Below are positions 34,525 to 43,030 of a stretch of 64,000 nucleotides of DNA, one piece after another; position 1 is the first letter of the stretch, and the number at the start of each line of letters is the position of its first letter. The position numbers were made by a program, and so were the translations under genes. Location: positions 1,674,001 through 1,738,000 of the forward strand of contig OZ244951.1 in NCBI GenBank assembly GCA_965222315.1, in the 5' to 3' direction. The stretch is from JACKII01 sp965222315 (GTDB taxonomy: Bacteria; Pseudomonadota; Alphaproteobacteria; Bin95). The notes below the pieces were generated by a model, which saw nothing but the letters and a program-made list of their open reading frames with translations, was not told where the DNA came from and made no database searches.

Positions 34525-34990
34525 GTGGAACTGTATCTGAAGGCGCGCCGGGCGTATTTCCAGCAAGGCCTGAGCAAGCGGGCCATAGCGCGGACGTTTG
34601 GTATATCGCGCGACAGCGTGGACAAGATGATCGTGTACTCGGTCCCGCCGGGCTACCGAAGGGTGACGCCGGTCAAGCGACCAAAGCTGGATGGGTTCAC
34701 GGACATCATCGATCGGTGGCTGCAGGAGGATATTGGTCGGCCCAGGAAGCAGCACCACGCAGCCAAACGCGTTTTCGAACGGCTTCGGGACAAGCACGGG
34801 TTTTCGGACGGCTACACAATCGTGAAGACCTACATACGGGAGCATCAGTGGTGCAGCCTGGAGATGCTTGTGCTGCTGCATCATGCGCTGGCTCATGGGC
34901 AGGTCGACTTTGGCGAGTCGTTGGTCGAGATCGGCGGCGTCGAGCAGAAGACGCATTTCTTTGCCTTTAATCTGCCGCACTGCGATGACA
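34525..34990 (+). pseudogene. IS21 IstA N-terminal fragment
   Basis: From a GTG: VELYLKARRAYFQQGLSKRA, SVPPGYRRVTPVKRPKL, HHAAKRVFERLRDKHGFSDG and QVDFGESLVEIGGVEQK (first catalytic Asp), FNLPHCD. The rest of the ~500-residue protein is replaced by an IS630 end. Two tight hairpins precede it (34440-34486). Confidence 0.8.
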
Positions 34991-35389
34991 GTGCGGCGCA
35001 GCGCTACGTCCGGCGGCTCTTGCTCGGCCGCGTGCGCCGCCTTTTTTTCGCGTTAAGCGATGGGGTTTGAAGAATTCATGCACCACGCTTGGCGGCGGCC
35101 GATAGCCTGTCGCCTCTTCCAGTCGAACCGCAATTTTCGGTAGCGTCAGGTCCGTTTCGGCATCAATCCAACCCATGACCAAATCGCTGTGCCGGTCGAT
35201 GAGGCTTTCCCGCCGAGCACCGCCTTGAGGCTTTGGCGCGATATCGCCCGTCTCCCGCGCCTGTCTGACCCAGCGGATGGCGGACGAGCAGCTGACGCCA
35301 GATCGGGCCGCTGCCCGAAGGAGGCTCATGCCGTCATCGACGGCTGCAACGACACGAGAACGAAGATCAATTAAAAGAGCAGTGGCCAT
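34991..35389 (-). pseudogene. IS630-family OrfA, truncated
   Basis: Encodes LIDLRSRVVAAVDDGMSLLRA, SSAIRWVRQARETGDIAPKPQGG and MGWIDAETDLTLPKIAVRLEEATG, the helix-turn-helix half of IS630 transposases. After HRLTRKKG it leaves the family. The DDE half is missing. A hairpin of AAGGGCTGG / CCAGCCCTT at about 35390-35416 is likely the element end. Confidence 0.75.
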
Positions 35390-35504
35390 AAGGGCTGGCC
35401 TCCTTCACCAGCCCTTATTTTGATGATGTGGACGCCCCTGCCACCCCAGCCGCCGGTTTGTACACTGGCGGATGGATTTCCGAAGCAGAACCAGGAGCGT
35501 TTAC

Positions 35505-35823
35505 AATGACCATCACAATTATTGGCCTGGAGCTGGCCAAGAGCGTTTTCCAGGTGCACGGCGTCGATGCCAGCGGCAAGGTAGTGCTGACGAAGCGGTT
35601 GCACCGCAAGCAGATGGTGCCATTCTTCTCAAAGCTGACGCTCTGCCTGATCGGCATTGAAGCCTGCGCAACCGCCCACCACTGGGGCGGCACGCTTGCC
35701 GCCATGGGCCGCGAGGTCAGGCTGATACCGTCGTCCTATGTGAAGGCCCACCTCAAGCGCAGTAAGAGCGATGCACTGGATGCCGAGGTGATCTGCGAGG
35801 CGGTTCAACGTCCGACTGAACGG
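35505..35823 (+). pseudogene. IS110-family transposase N-terminal fragment
   Basis: Reads MTITIIGLELAKSVFQVHGV (Glu where the first catalytic Asp is normal), IGIEACATAHHWG and RSKSDALDAEVICEAVQRP. It is cut at about 35823 by the end of the IS3 element. Confidence 0.8.
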
Positions 35824-35855
35824 CGCCGGGTTTGCCGGAGGCTGATTGATTTTAG

Positions 35856-36854
35856 TTACGCGGCCATGGCTTTAGTTTCCAGCGCTGCATAGAAGTTGTT
35901 CTCCGCTTCATCGGGGGTGCTGTATCCGATGGCGCTGTGCAGGCGTTCGGTATTGTACCAGGCGACCCATTTGAGGGTTTGCCACTCGACCTGCGCCACG
36001 GACTTCCAGGGACCCAGGAATTTGATGACCTCGGTTTTGAACAGGCCGATGATGCTTTCGGCGAGCGCGTTGTCATAAGAGTCGCCGACGCTGCCGACAG
36101 ATGGGTCGATGCCGGCGTCGGCCAGGCGTTCGGTGTACTTGATCGCCAAGTACTGGCTGCCGCGGTCTGAATGGTGGATCAGGCCGCCGGCACGCGATGG
36201 CGCCCGCTGGCAGATGGCCTGGTTCAATGCATCCAGCACAAAGGCGGTGGTCATTGAGGTGGACACCCGCCAGCCGACGATCTTTCGGGCAAACACGTCG
36301 ATGACGAAAGCGACGTAGACGACGCCCTGCCAAGTCGAGACGTAGGTAAAGTCCGAGACCTGTTACCCGGTAGGCGTTTGCGTGCAAATGCCGTAAGGGC
36401 AGAGTTGGTTCGGCATTTCCGCGGCGAAGGTCCGGTTGACCTTGTCGTCGGGACAGGGCCGGGAGGTGTCCGGATTGGTGGTGACGACTTTCTTGCCGCG
36501 CACAACACCCTGCAAGCCCATCGCTTTCATCAGTCGCTCAACCGTGCAGCGGGCAATGCTGTGTCCTTCCCGGCGCAGCGCGTGCCAGACCTTGCGGGCC
36601 CCGTACCGGCCACCGCTGGCATTGAAGGCACACTCGATCCTGCTGCTGTCGTCCCGGTCTCGCCTGGCGCGATGGGAGGCCAGATCCAGGTCGCGCACGA
36701 TGGCGGCCCGGGCATAGTACGTCGACGGTGCGATCGGCAGCATTTTGCAGATCGGCCCGACACCCAAGACGCTCCGATGCTCGTTGATGAACGCCGTCAT
36801 TTCTTGAACGGGCGGTCGAGCTCCGCCCGTTGCCCGACAGGCGAATGCAAGCAT
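35856..36854 (-). pseudogene. IS3 OrfB transposase interrupted by a 39-bp insertion
   Basis: The first part runs MTAFINEHRSVLGVGPICKM through NRTFAAEMPNQL. A 39-bp in-frame insertion then adds a TAA (36363-36365), and DFTYVSTWQGVVYVAFVIDV (first Asp), IHHSDRGSQYLAIKY (second Asp), SVGDSYDNALAESIIGLFKTE (Glu) and WYNTERLHSAIGY follow. Without the insertion the gene would be complete. Confidence 0.85.
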
Positions 36855-37177
36855 TCGCCGAGAGGAGGGGCAAAATAGGCGCTGGCCTTCTTCAGGATCT
36901 CATTGGCCTGGCGCAGTTCCCGAACCTCGCGTTCCAATGCCTTGATCCGGTCTTGCTCTGCGCCGGTCAGGCCAGGGCGCTCACCGGCATCGCGTTCGGC
37001 CCGTTGGCACCAGACGCGAAGGCTATCCGGAGAGCAGCCAAGCTTCGGCGCAATCGCCCGATACGCCGCATTATCGCTGGCATATTCGGCGCGGAGTTCC
37101 CTGAAAAGCCGAACGCCGCGTTCGCGAAGCTCAGCCGGGTAGGTTGGGGTGTAACGTCTCTTGCTCATAACAGGCAT
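36797..37177 (-). CDS. IS3 OrfA with in-frame palindromic insertion
   Basis: 126 residues: MSKRRYTPTYPAELRERGVR, helix-turn-helix CSPDSLRVWCQRAERDAG, and the leucine zipper EREVRELRQANEILKKASAYFA. Then 13 to 14 extra residues (PLGECLHSPVGQR) precede the family C-terminus AELDRPFKK. The extra part is encoded by a 39-bp palindromic insertion that keeps the frame. Confidence 0.85.
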   Translation of the reverse strand: MPVMSKRRYTPTYPAELRERGVRLFRELRAEYASDNAAYRAIAPKLGCSPDSLRVWCQRAERDAGERPGLTGAEQDRIKALEREVRELRQANEILKKASAYFAPPLGECLHSPVGQRAELDRPFKK

Positions 37178-37218
37178 CCTCGGAGTAATTCACTCTCCGG
37201 GAAACCCGGGGCGGTTCA

Positions 37219-37293
37219 TTTCAACTCATCGATCGCACTGGCCAGTGCACTCCTCCGCGATTGTGCGGAAGAGGCGGGAACGGTCATCTCATC
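37219..37293. repeat. Relic end of an IS110 element
   Basis: Same sequence as 14352-14421 and the upstream end of the element at 9495-10974. It lies exactly between an IS3 end and an IS66 tnpC tail starting WLFAG-like (37294), the same junction as at 10974/10975. Confidence 0.6.
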
Positions 37294-37507
37294 TGGTTAT
37301 TCGCCGGCTACGACCGGGGCGGTAGGTCAGCCGCCGTCGCCTACACGCTGACCGAGACCGCCACGCTGAACGGCGTGAATCCCCAAGCTTGGTTGACCCA
37401 GGTACTCAACCGCATTGCGGACCACAAGATCAACCGGATCGACGAACTCTTGCCCTGGAACTATCGAGCCGCCTGAACCGTCAAGAGCACTTACGCCGGA
37501 CGCTTAC
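37294..37507 (+). pseudogene. IS66 tnpC C-terminal fragment and right end (second IS66)
   Basis: Encodes LFAGYDRGGRSAAVAYTL ... NGVNPQAWL ... RIDELLPWNYRAA, with the normal stop at 37474-37476, then the IS66 right end (GCCGGACGCTTAC ending 37507). It is roughly 80% identical to 10975-11160, so it is a different IS66 member. Confidence 0.8.
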
Positions 37508-37683
37508 CTTCGAGCTACTTCAGGCGCTGGATCGCGGCGACACCCACGCCGGCGTAGACCTTCTTCCAGCGGTAGAGCGTGACTTCCGCCACGCCCGTCT
37601 TACGGTAAATCTCAGCTACCGAAGTGCATTGCTCCGTCTGCCGCAGGGCGAACGTTGTGTGTTCGTCTGAGAAACGCTTTTTA
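37508..37683 (-). pseudogene. IS3-type OrfA fragment
   Basis: Minus-strand reading KRFSDEHTTFALRQTEQCTS, VAEIYRKTGVAEVTLYRWKK and VGVAAIQRLK then a stop, matching the helix-turn-helix part of IS3/IS407-like OrfA. It is cut on one side by the IS66 end and on the other by the IS5 element. Confidence 0.65.
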
Positions 37684-38579
37684 GAGCGCGTTTGAGAAGG
37701 GTCACGGCCAGCGTCTGAGCAATGTAGCAGATGCAGCGATGAGGATCAGGGTTTCAGCGACGGCGGGGAGTTGTTCGTAGTCTCGAACAAGCCTCCGGCA
37801 CTTCATGATCCAGGCGAAGGTACGCTCGACGACCCAGCGCCGTTTGATGACGACGAAGCCTTCCGCCGATGGCATGCGGCGGACGATTTCCAGCACGAGG
37901 TTGGTTTTGTCCTTGACCCAGTTCACCAATTTCCCGGCATACCCGCCATCCGCAAAGACCCGCTCGACGAAGGGGTAGAGGCTGCGCGAGCACTGCAGCA
38001 GGCTTTTGGCGCCGTCGCGGTCCTGCACACCAGCGCCATGTACCTCGACCCGCAACAGCCGTCCGTCAGTGTCGGTCAGGATGTGACGCTTGTGGCCATG
38101 AATTTTCTTACCCGCATCGAAGCCTTTGAATCCCCTTTTTGATCCGCGCTGCGCACGGACTGGCTGTCGATGATGGCGGCACTCGGAGAGGCCTCCCTTC
38201 CGGCCCGCTCACGGTCGGCCATCAGAAGGTTACGGTGAACGGTTGCCCAAACGCCTTCGGCCTGCCAGCGGCGCAGATAGTAGTAGACTGTCTGCCAAGG
38301 CGGGAAGTCGTGCGGCAGCAACCGACAGGCCGATCCGGCGCGAAGCTGATAGAGAATGGCGTCGACGATATGACGCTTTTCGGCCTTCCGCGGTCGTCCG
38401 CCGAGCCTGGCCTCGGGGATCAAGGGCTCCAGGACGGCCCATTGGCTGTCGGTCAGATCGGTCGGGTAGGGCTTGCGTCGTTTGGATCGGGGCATTGGCG
38501 TCGGGTCTCTTGGAAGGAAAGCCGACCGCCCATGAATCACGTGATTTGCCCCAATGGAATTCCCTTCTCAAACACGCTC
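37684..38579 (-). mobile_element. IS5-family element (IS427-like, two-frame), complete
   Basis: 896 bp with ends GAGCGCGTTTGAGAAGGG and GAGCGTGTTTGAGAAGGG (complement), flanked by TTA duplications (37681-37683 and 38580-38582). The transposase is in two frames joined near 38132-38140. Confidence 0.87.
37702..38495 (-). CDS. IS5-family transposase, probably expressed by frameshifting
   Basis: First frame from ATG 38495: PYPTDLTDSQWAVLEPLIPE, GRPRKAEKRHIVDAILYQL and IIDSQSVRSADQKG (first Asp). A run of A5G4 on the minus strand (38132-38140) marks a change to the second frame: GFDAGKKIHGHKRHIL, VFADGGYAG (second Asp), KRRWVVERTFAWIMKCRRL (Glu). IS427-group elements commonly use such a site, so this may be programmed, but mutation cannot be excluded. 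Confidence 0.8.
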
Positions 38580-38670
38580 TTAGGAATCTAGGTACGCCTC
38601 TCATGCCGAAAACTACCTGAATTTCCGCGTCTGACCGGAACATTTCTATGAGATATGATCAATTTCTATC

Positions 38671-38699
38671 TTGCAGAGAAAAATCTTCTCATCTATTAT
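38671..38699 (+). promoter_or_regulatory. Sigma-70-like promoter
   Basis: TTGCAG (38671-38676), 17 bp, TATTAT (38694-38699) in AT-rich DNA, 33 bp before the ATG at 38732. Confidence 0.5.
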
Positions 38700-38731
38700 A
38701 GCTGTCAAACGAACCCAGTTCTGGAGCTTCC

Positions 38732-39283
38732 ATGGCCAGCACAATGACCCTGCGCGCCGCTGCCGACCTGTTCAACAATCTCGACGGAGTCGAGGATCCG
38801 CAGGAACGAGAAGCGCGCTATCAGAAGCTGAGGGCGATCGTGCAGGCAGGCATGGTGACGTCGGACGTCGCCGTGTCACGCGGCAAGACGGCGGCATTCT
38901 CCGACGCCAAACTTGCGCAATTGCGTCTGCTGCAGGCCTTGATCGATTCAGGTATCAAGGGACCGGTGCTTTGGCGTTTCAATGCTCACCTGACGACGAT
39001 ACCTGTACGGCCTGGGGCAAAGTCCAAGGACGGAACGGCAATAGCGCTGGCGGTGGAAGAAATCCGCCGTAGCGAGGAGTGGGTTCTGGCCGTCCGCGTG
39101 ACGCGCTCGCTGTTAACCGGCGAGCTGGAATTCCAGGGCGAACTGCGGCGAGCAGATGAGCCCGAAAATCCGGCCAGCCGGGAAATCCTCGATAGTGGGC
39201 GGGTCATCTACAGTCACATCACTCTTCCGGCGACGGCTTTAATCCGACCGGTTCTCGACCACCTCGACGAGGTACAGTCGTGA
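38732..39283 (+). CDS. Unknown island protein, possible DNA-binding
   Basis: 183 residues. No family recognised. The middle part (MVTSDVAVSRGKTAAFSDAKLAQLRLLQALIDSGIKG) has the helical rhythm of a MerR/excisionase-like helix-turn-helix, and the C-terminal half is beta-rich and acidic. It lies next to, and converges with, the island integrase, so an excision or regulatory role is possible but only inferred from position. Confidence 0.6.
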   Translation: MASTMTLRAAADLFNNLDGVEDPQEREARYQKLRAIVQAGMVTSDVAVSRGKTAAFSDAKLAQLRLLQALIDSGIKGPVLWRFNAHLTTIPVRPGAKSKDGTAIALAVEEIRRSEEWVLAVRVTRSLLTGELEFQGELRRADEPENPASREILDSGRVIYSHITLPATALIRPVLDHLDEVQS

Positions 39284-39311
39284 GTACGGATGCGGATGCA
39301 TTGAGCCAGCC

Positions 39312-39551
39312 ATGGTAGCCGGGGCGCTGGGGATGGTTTCCATCGAACGATTGGAGCGGGCATTGGCGACGGTCGCACACTGTGTAAACCAGGATCCGTT
39401 GTCCATTCCGACATACGAACGGCTGGAAGCTGCGCTAGAAGAAGCGCGCCAAAAGGCAAATACCCGGCAGCGCGCCCGCGCGTTTCTCAATCAGAGGGCG
39501 ACCGGCTTGAGGAGTTCCAAAGCCTTTTCCAGCGACGCACCCTTGCCGTAG
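39312..39551 (+). CDS. Small hypothetical protein
   Basis: 79 residues, largely helical (IERLERALATVAHCVNQDP, YERLEAALEEARQKANTRQRARAF). It follows the 38732 gene by 28 bases and overlaps the integrase 3' end tail-to-tail by 60 bp. No clear ribosome site. Could be a real small gene or chance. Confidence 0.3.
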   Translation: MVAGALGMVSIERLERALATVAHCVNQDPLSIPTYERLEAALEEARQKANTRQRARAFLNQRATGLRSSKAFSSDAPLP

Positions 39552-40759
39552 CGTTCCCGGTCGAGCCGATGTCCCAGCAAATCCCGCCTGACCCGCTCGT
39601 CCACCCCAGCTTCCAGCATGCGGTCCTCGAAGGCATGCCGGAGCGAGTACATGCTGTGCCGCTCGCTCTCCAGCAGTCCGTTCTCCCGCAGGTATTTGTT
39701 GACCGTTGCGCTCAAGCTTGGGTTGTTGCGGTATCTGGGAAACCCCTCCGGGTATTCTCGAAACGCTGCGAGGGACACACCGGTCAGGGGTATGATGCGG
39801 CGCGCATTCTGGCTCTTCAATTGCCGACCGTCTGGTTTGATAGATATGTGCGGGATGGTCGTATCCAATCGGATCGTTTGGGCGGTGAGCGCGGCTCCCT
39901 CGCTGGGCCGGTAACCGGTATTGACCATGCCGAGCAACAGAACGCGCGCTTCGCCGTTCAAACCGTCGAGAGCGCCACGACACAGCAAACGGTCACGGAT
40001 CCACGTTGTAGAGAAGGGCGGCCTGTTCGGTCGCTCACCCTCTTTGAACGAAAGACCGCCGAGCGGGAGGTCTATGTTCAGCCGCTTCATGCTGTTGACG
40101 GTCTTCAAGACCTCGCCGAGGTGGATCAGGTCCTTGTTAGCCGAATTGGGCGTCAGTTCTTCTTTCTCAATCCGCTCCTGCCAATATTCCCTGAAGTCGA
40201 GCATATCGTCCCGCGTGATTCTATCGATGGGCTTGTCACCAACCACACCGGTGAAATTATCAATCGCCTTGATCCGGGGATTGCGCCATCGACGGCGCTG
40301 GTCGACGCTCTTGTTCAGGGTCTTGTCGCGCGCCAGTGTCCAGTAGAGGTCCAGCGCCTTGCGCACGGTAAGTTCAGGCTCGGGCACTGTACCCAGCAAG
40401 GCGGCGGCTTCGATCAGGTTAGGAACTCCGTTCGGCGCGGAAATGGCCTCTACCCGTTCGAGAATGTCCTCCAACGGCAGTTCGCTGACCTGCTTCTGGT
40501 TGAGGTAGCGGAATCCTCGGACCGCGGCCAGTTCCCTGGCGGCATCATAACGGGCCGCGGCATCGTCTGTATCTCCCGCCAGCCGTGCTTCCCAGGCTTC
40601 GATCATCTGGTTCCAGACCGTCGTTGCCTTGGTCTGGGCCACCGACCGGCTATCGGTATGCAGGCTAATCGAGACCTTGGTTCGAGGCTCGACCGAAGCG
40701 TAGCGCGTCGGGACTCGCCGGACGATGTGATAGGTATTGCTGCGCAGAACGAGTTTCAT
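39491..40759 (-). CDS. Tyrosine recombinase / genomic-island integrase
   Basis: 422 residues: N-terminal DUF6538-like start (LRSNTYHIVRRVP), SAM-like core-binding domain, and the catalytic domain with Arg in NTGYRPSEGAAL, MYSLRHAFEDRM (box II, Tyr at the usual first His) and LLGHRLDRERYGKG (nucleophile Tyr). AAGGAGG precedes the ATG by 7 bases; a longer reading has no such site. It ends toward the island and starts ~140 bp from the tRNA-Ser 3' end, the classical layout for an element using that tRNA as attB. Confidence 0.92.
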   Translation of the reverse strand: MKLVLRSNTYHIVRRVPTRYASVEPRTKVSISLHTDSRSVAQTKATTVWNQMIEAWEARLAGDTDDAAARYDAARELAAVRGFRYLNQKQVSELPLEDILERVEAISAPNGVPNLIEAAALLGTVPEPELTVRKALDLYWTLARDKTLNKSVDQRRRWRNPRIKAIDNFTGVVGDKPIDRITRDDMLDFREYWQERIEKEELTPNSANKDLIHLGEVLKTVNSMKRLNIDLPLGGLSFKEGERPNRPPFSTTWIRDRLLCRGALDGLNGEARVLLLGMVNTGYRPSEGAALTAQTIRLDTTIPHISIKPDGRQLKSQNARRIIPLTGVSLAAFREYPEGFPRYRNNPSLSATVNKYLRENGLLESERHSMYSLRHAFEDRMLEAGVDERVRRDLLGHRLDRERYGKGASLEKALELLKPVAL

Positions 40760-40788
40760 GCGGACGCCTCCTTGGCACCGCACTTTGT

Positions 40789-40805
40789 GCAGCATTATGT
40801 GCTGC
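40789..40805. promoter_or_regulatory. Inverted repeat upstream of the integrase
   Basis: GCAGCA-TTATG-TGCTGC, 30 bp upstream of the integrase ATG within an AT-rich promoter region. It could be an operator or a transcript hairpin. Confidence 0.4.
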
Positions 40806-40896
40806 AAAACAAGAGGATTGTTTATCAACCACAGCCGCGCAATCAACTATTGTCGTTATTTAACAATAATTTACACAAAATTCTCGCAAATAATTA

Positions 40897-40986
40897 TGGC
40901 GGAGAGAGAGGGATTCGAACCCTCGAAGGACTTGCGCCCTTAACGGTTTTCGAGACCGCCCCGTTCAACCACTCCGGCACCTCTCC
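40897..40986 (-). tRNA. tRNA-Ser (anticodon CGA), with encoded CCA
   Basis: A 90-nt class II tRNA. The acceptor GGAGAGG pairs with TCTCTCC, then discriminator G and CCA. The anticodon loop is CTCGAAA, the long variable arm AGGGCGCAAGTCCTT, and the T loop GTTCGAATC. Its 3' end faces the integrase, marking the island's attachment site; the repeat at the other end of the island lies outside the window. Confidence 0.93.
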
Positions 40987-41111
40987 GCATTGAACCGGCC
41001 GCAGACATGGAACGTCTTGCCGAGTTCAGGCGCGCAACCTAAGCATTGAGCCGCCCCGCCGCAAGGCCAAGTATATCGCAATTTTGGCGCACCGCAGCCG
41101 CGCCGAAAGTC

Positions 41112-41139
41112 TTGACAGGGACGCGCAGATCACTAGGTT
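41112..41139 (+). promoter_or_regulatory. Promoter of rplU-rpmA
   Basis: TTGACA (41112-41117), 16 bp, TAGGTT (41134-41139), about 107 bp upstream of the rplU start. The transcript leader would be ~100 nt, long enough for ribosomal-protein autoregulation. Confidence 0.55.
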
Positions 41140-41245
41140 TCGCAATTCGCTTGAAAAAGCGGATAACGGTTCGAACCACGAAAACAATAACGCTTTCCGC
41201 GCGGCCAGCATTCCAGGCCGCCCGGGCGCATATCGGAATGAGATC

Positions 41246-41554
41246 ATGTACGCAGTCATCAAGACGGGCGGTAAACAATACCGCGTCGCTAAAGACGACA
41301 AGATCACCGTCGAACGCCTGCCTGGCGACGAGGGCAGCGAAGTCACCATTGACCAGGTTTTGATGGTCGGCGGCGACAGCCCGCGCATCGGCACCCCGAC
41401 CGTCGACGGCGCAGCGGTGAAGGCGACTATCGTCTCCCAGTCCCGCGGCGACAAGGTCATTATCTTCAAAAAGCGCCGCCGTCAGAAGTCACGGACCAAG
41501 AACGGTCACCGGCAACTGCACTCGGTGCTGCAAATCACGGCCATCGAAGGCTAA
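41246..41554 (+). CDS. rplU: Ribosomal protein bL21
   Basis: 102 residues: YAVIKTGGKQYRVAKDDKITVERL, VLMVGGD, VIIFKKRRRQKSRTKNGHRQ, the signature of bL21, a 23S rRNA-binding protein of the large subunit. Normal length. First gene of the conserved rplU-rpmA pair; rpmA follows 40 bases on. Confidence 0.97.
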   Translation: MYAVIKTGGKQYRVAKDDKITVERLPGDEGSEVTIDQVLMVGGDSPRIGTPTVDGAAVKATIVSQSRGDKVIIFKKRRRQKSRTKNGHRQLHSVLQITAIEG

Positions 41555-41594
41555 TCGAAGACTGATTTTAAGCTAGGGCATAGGAGACAGATCC

Positions 41595-41885
41595 ATGGCT
41601 CATAAGAAAGCAGGCGGCTCGTCCCGCAACGGCCGCGACAGTGCCGGCCGCCGCCTGGGCGTGAAGAAGTTTGGCGGCGAAAACGTGCTGGCCGGCAACA
41701 TCATCGTCCGCCAGCGCGGCACCAAGTTCCATCCCGGTGAGAATGTCGGCATGGGCAAGGATCACACCCTGTTTGCCCTGAGCGACGGGCAGGTGAAGTT
41801 CGAGCGCAAGCGCGGTGGCCGTTCTTTCGTCGCCATTGAGTCGGAAGTGGCAACTGCCGCTGCGGCCGCCGGCGGCGACGACTAA
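41595..41885 (+). CDS. rpmA: Ribosomal protein bL27
   Basis: 96 residues beginning MAHKKAGGSSRNGRDSAGRR, whose N-terminus reaches the peptidyl-transferase centre. NIIVRQRGTKFHPGENVGMGKDHTLF is the family core. There is no cleavable N-terminal extension (unlike Firmicutes). A GGAGACAG ribosome site precedes the start. Confidence 0.97.
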   Translation: MAHKKAGGSSRNGRDSAGRRLGVKKFGGENVLAGNIIVRQRGTKFHPGENVGMGKDHTLFALSDGQVKFERKRGGRSFVAIESEVATAAAAAGGDD

Positions 41886-41895
41886 TCGCGTCTCA

Positions 41896-41921
41896 GCGCC
41901 TGCTTTGTTGGTGGCAGGCGC
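41896..41921 (+). terminator. Hairpin after rpmA
   Basis: GCGCCTGC and GCAGGCGC (8-bp stem, 10-base loop) without a strong T-tract. It may attenuate transcription into obgE. Confidence 0.45.
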
Positions 41922-41992
41922 GGACATTTAAATAGCAGGCAAATGCACCCGGTCCCGATGGATCGGGCTTTGCCGTTAAAGGACATCCCGTT

Positions 41993-43030
41993 ATGCGCTT
42001 CCTCGACGAAGCGAAAATCTTCGTGAAGAGCGGCGATGGCGGCCCCGGCTGCATCAGCTTCCGGCGGGAAAAGTCTATCGAGTATGGCGGTCCTGACGGT
42101 GGCGATGGCGGCCGCGGCGGTGACGTGGTCATTGAGTGCGTCGACAATCTCAATACCCTGATCGATTACCGCTACCGCCAGCATTACAAGGCCATGCGTG
42201 GCATTTACGGAATGGGCCGCCAGCGCACGGGCGCACGCGGGGACGATGTGGTCTTGAAAGTGCCGCCCGGTACGGAAATCCTAAGCGAAGACCGTAGCCT
42301 GGTGCTGGCCGATTTCACTGAGCCCGGACAGACGCTGGTGCTGTTGCGGGGCGGCGATGGCGGCTTCGGCAATACCCACTACAAGACCTCCACCAATCAG
42401 GCTCCAAGGCGGGCTGATCCCGGCTGGCCGGGCGAGGAAGCGTGGATCTGGCTTCGTCTGAAGCTAATTGCCGATGTGGGCCTGATCGGCCTGCCCAATG
42501 CGGGCAAGTCCACCCTGCTGGCGGCGACCAGTGCGGCGAAGCCCAAGGTCGGCGCCTATCCCTTCACGACGCTGCATCCGAACCTGGGCGTGGTGCGCCG
42601 AGGTGAAGATACGATTGTCCTGGCCGACATTCCCGGTCTGATCGAAGGGGCGAACGAAGGGGCGGGGCTCGGCACCAAGTTCCTGGGGCATATCGAGCGC
42701 TGCGATCTGCTGGTGCATCTGGTCGATGGCTCAATGGGGCAGGACGTGGGCGCCGCCTACCATACCGTGCGTGACGAGTTGGTGGCTTACGATGCGGGGC
42801 TGGAGGACAAGCGCGAACTGCTGGTCCTGAACAAGACCGACGCCATGGACGATGACGAACGCGCCCTGCAACTGGGCTACCTGGCGGAAGCGGCAGGCTG
42901 CGCGGCTGATGACATTATGTTGCTATCCGGAGCGACCGGCGCCGGCGTGGATGAGCTTTGCGGCCGCCTGATGCAGCATGTGGCCGAGCGCCAGCTGGCC
43001 GAAGTTGAGCCGGAACCCTTCATTCCATGA
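41993..43030 (+). CDS. obgE: GTPase Obg/CgtA
   Basis: 345 residues: Gly-rich Obg fold (GDGGPGCISFRREK, GGDGGRGGDV), then G domain with GLPNAGKST (P-loop), DIPGLIEGA, NKTD and SGATGAG. It acts in 50S subunit assembly and stress control. It overlaps proB by 4 bp. Confidence 0.97.
   Translation: MRFLDEAKIFVKSGDGGPGCISFRREKSIEYGGPDGGDGGRGGDVVIECVDNLNTLIDYRYRQHYKAMRGIYGMGRQRTGARGDDVVLKVPPGTEILSEDRSLVLADFTEPGQTLVLLRGGDGGFGNTHYKTSTNQAPRRADPGWPGEEAWIWLRLKLIADVGLIGLPNAGKSTLLAATSAAKPKVGAYPFTTLHPNLGVVRRGEDTIVLADIPGLIEGANEGAGLGTKFLGHIERCDLLVHLVDGSMGQDVGAAYHTVRDELVAYDAGLEDKRELLVLNKTDAMDDDERALQLGYLAEAAGCAADDIMLLSGATGAGVDELCGRLMQHVAERQLAEVEPEPFIP

Larger units (their letters stand above)
35824..37218 (-). 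mobile_element. IS3-family element with two 39-bp palindromic insertions
   Basis: The right end (start side) is TGAACCGCCCCGG on the minus strand, ending at 37218. The left limit near 35824 is approximate. orfA and orfB overlap as usual in IS3. Each carries a related 39-bp palindrome that family members lack. Confidence 0.75.
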
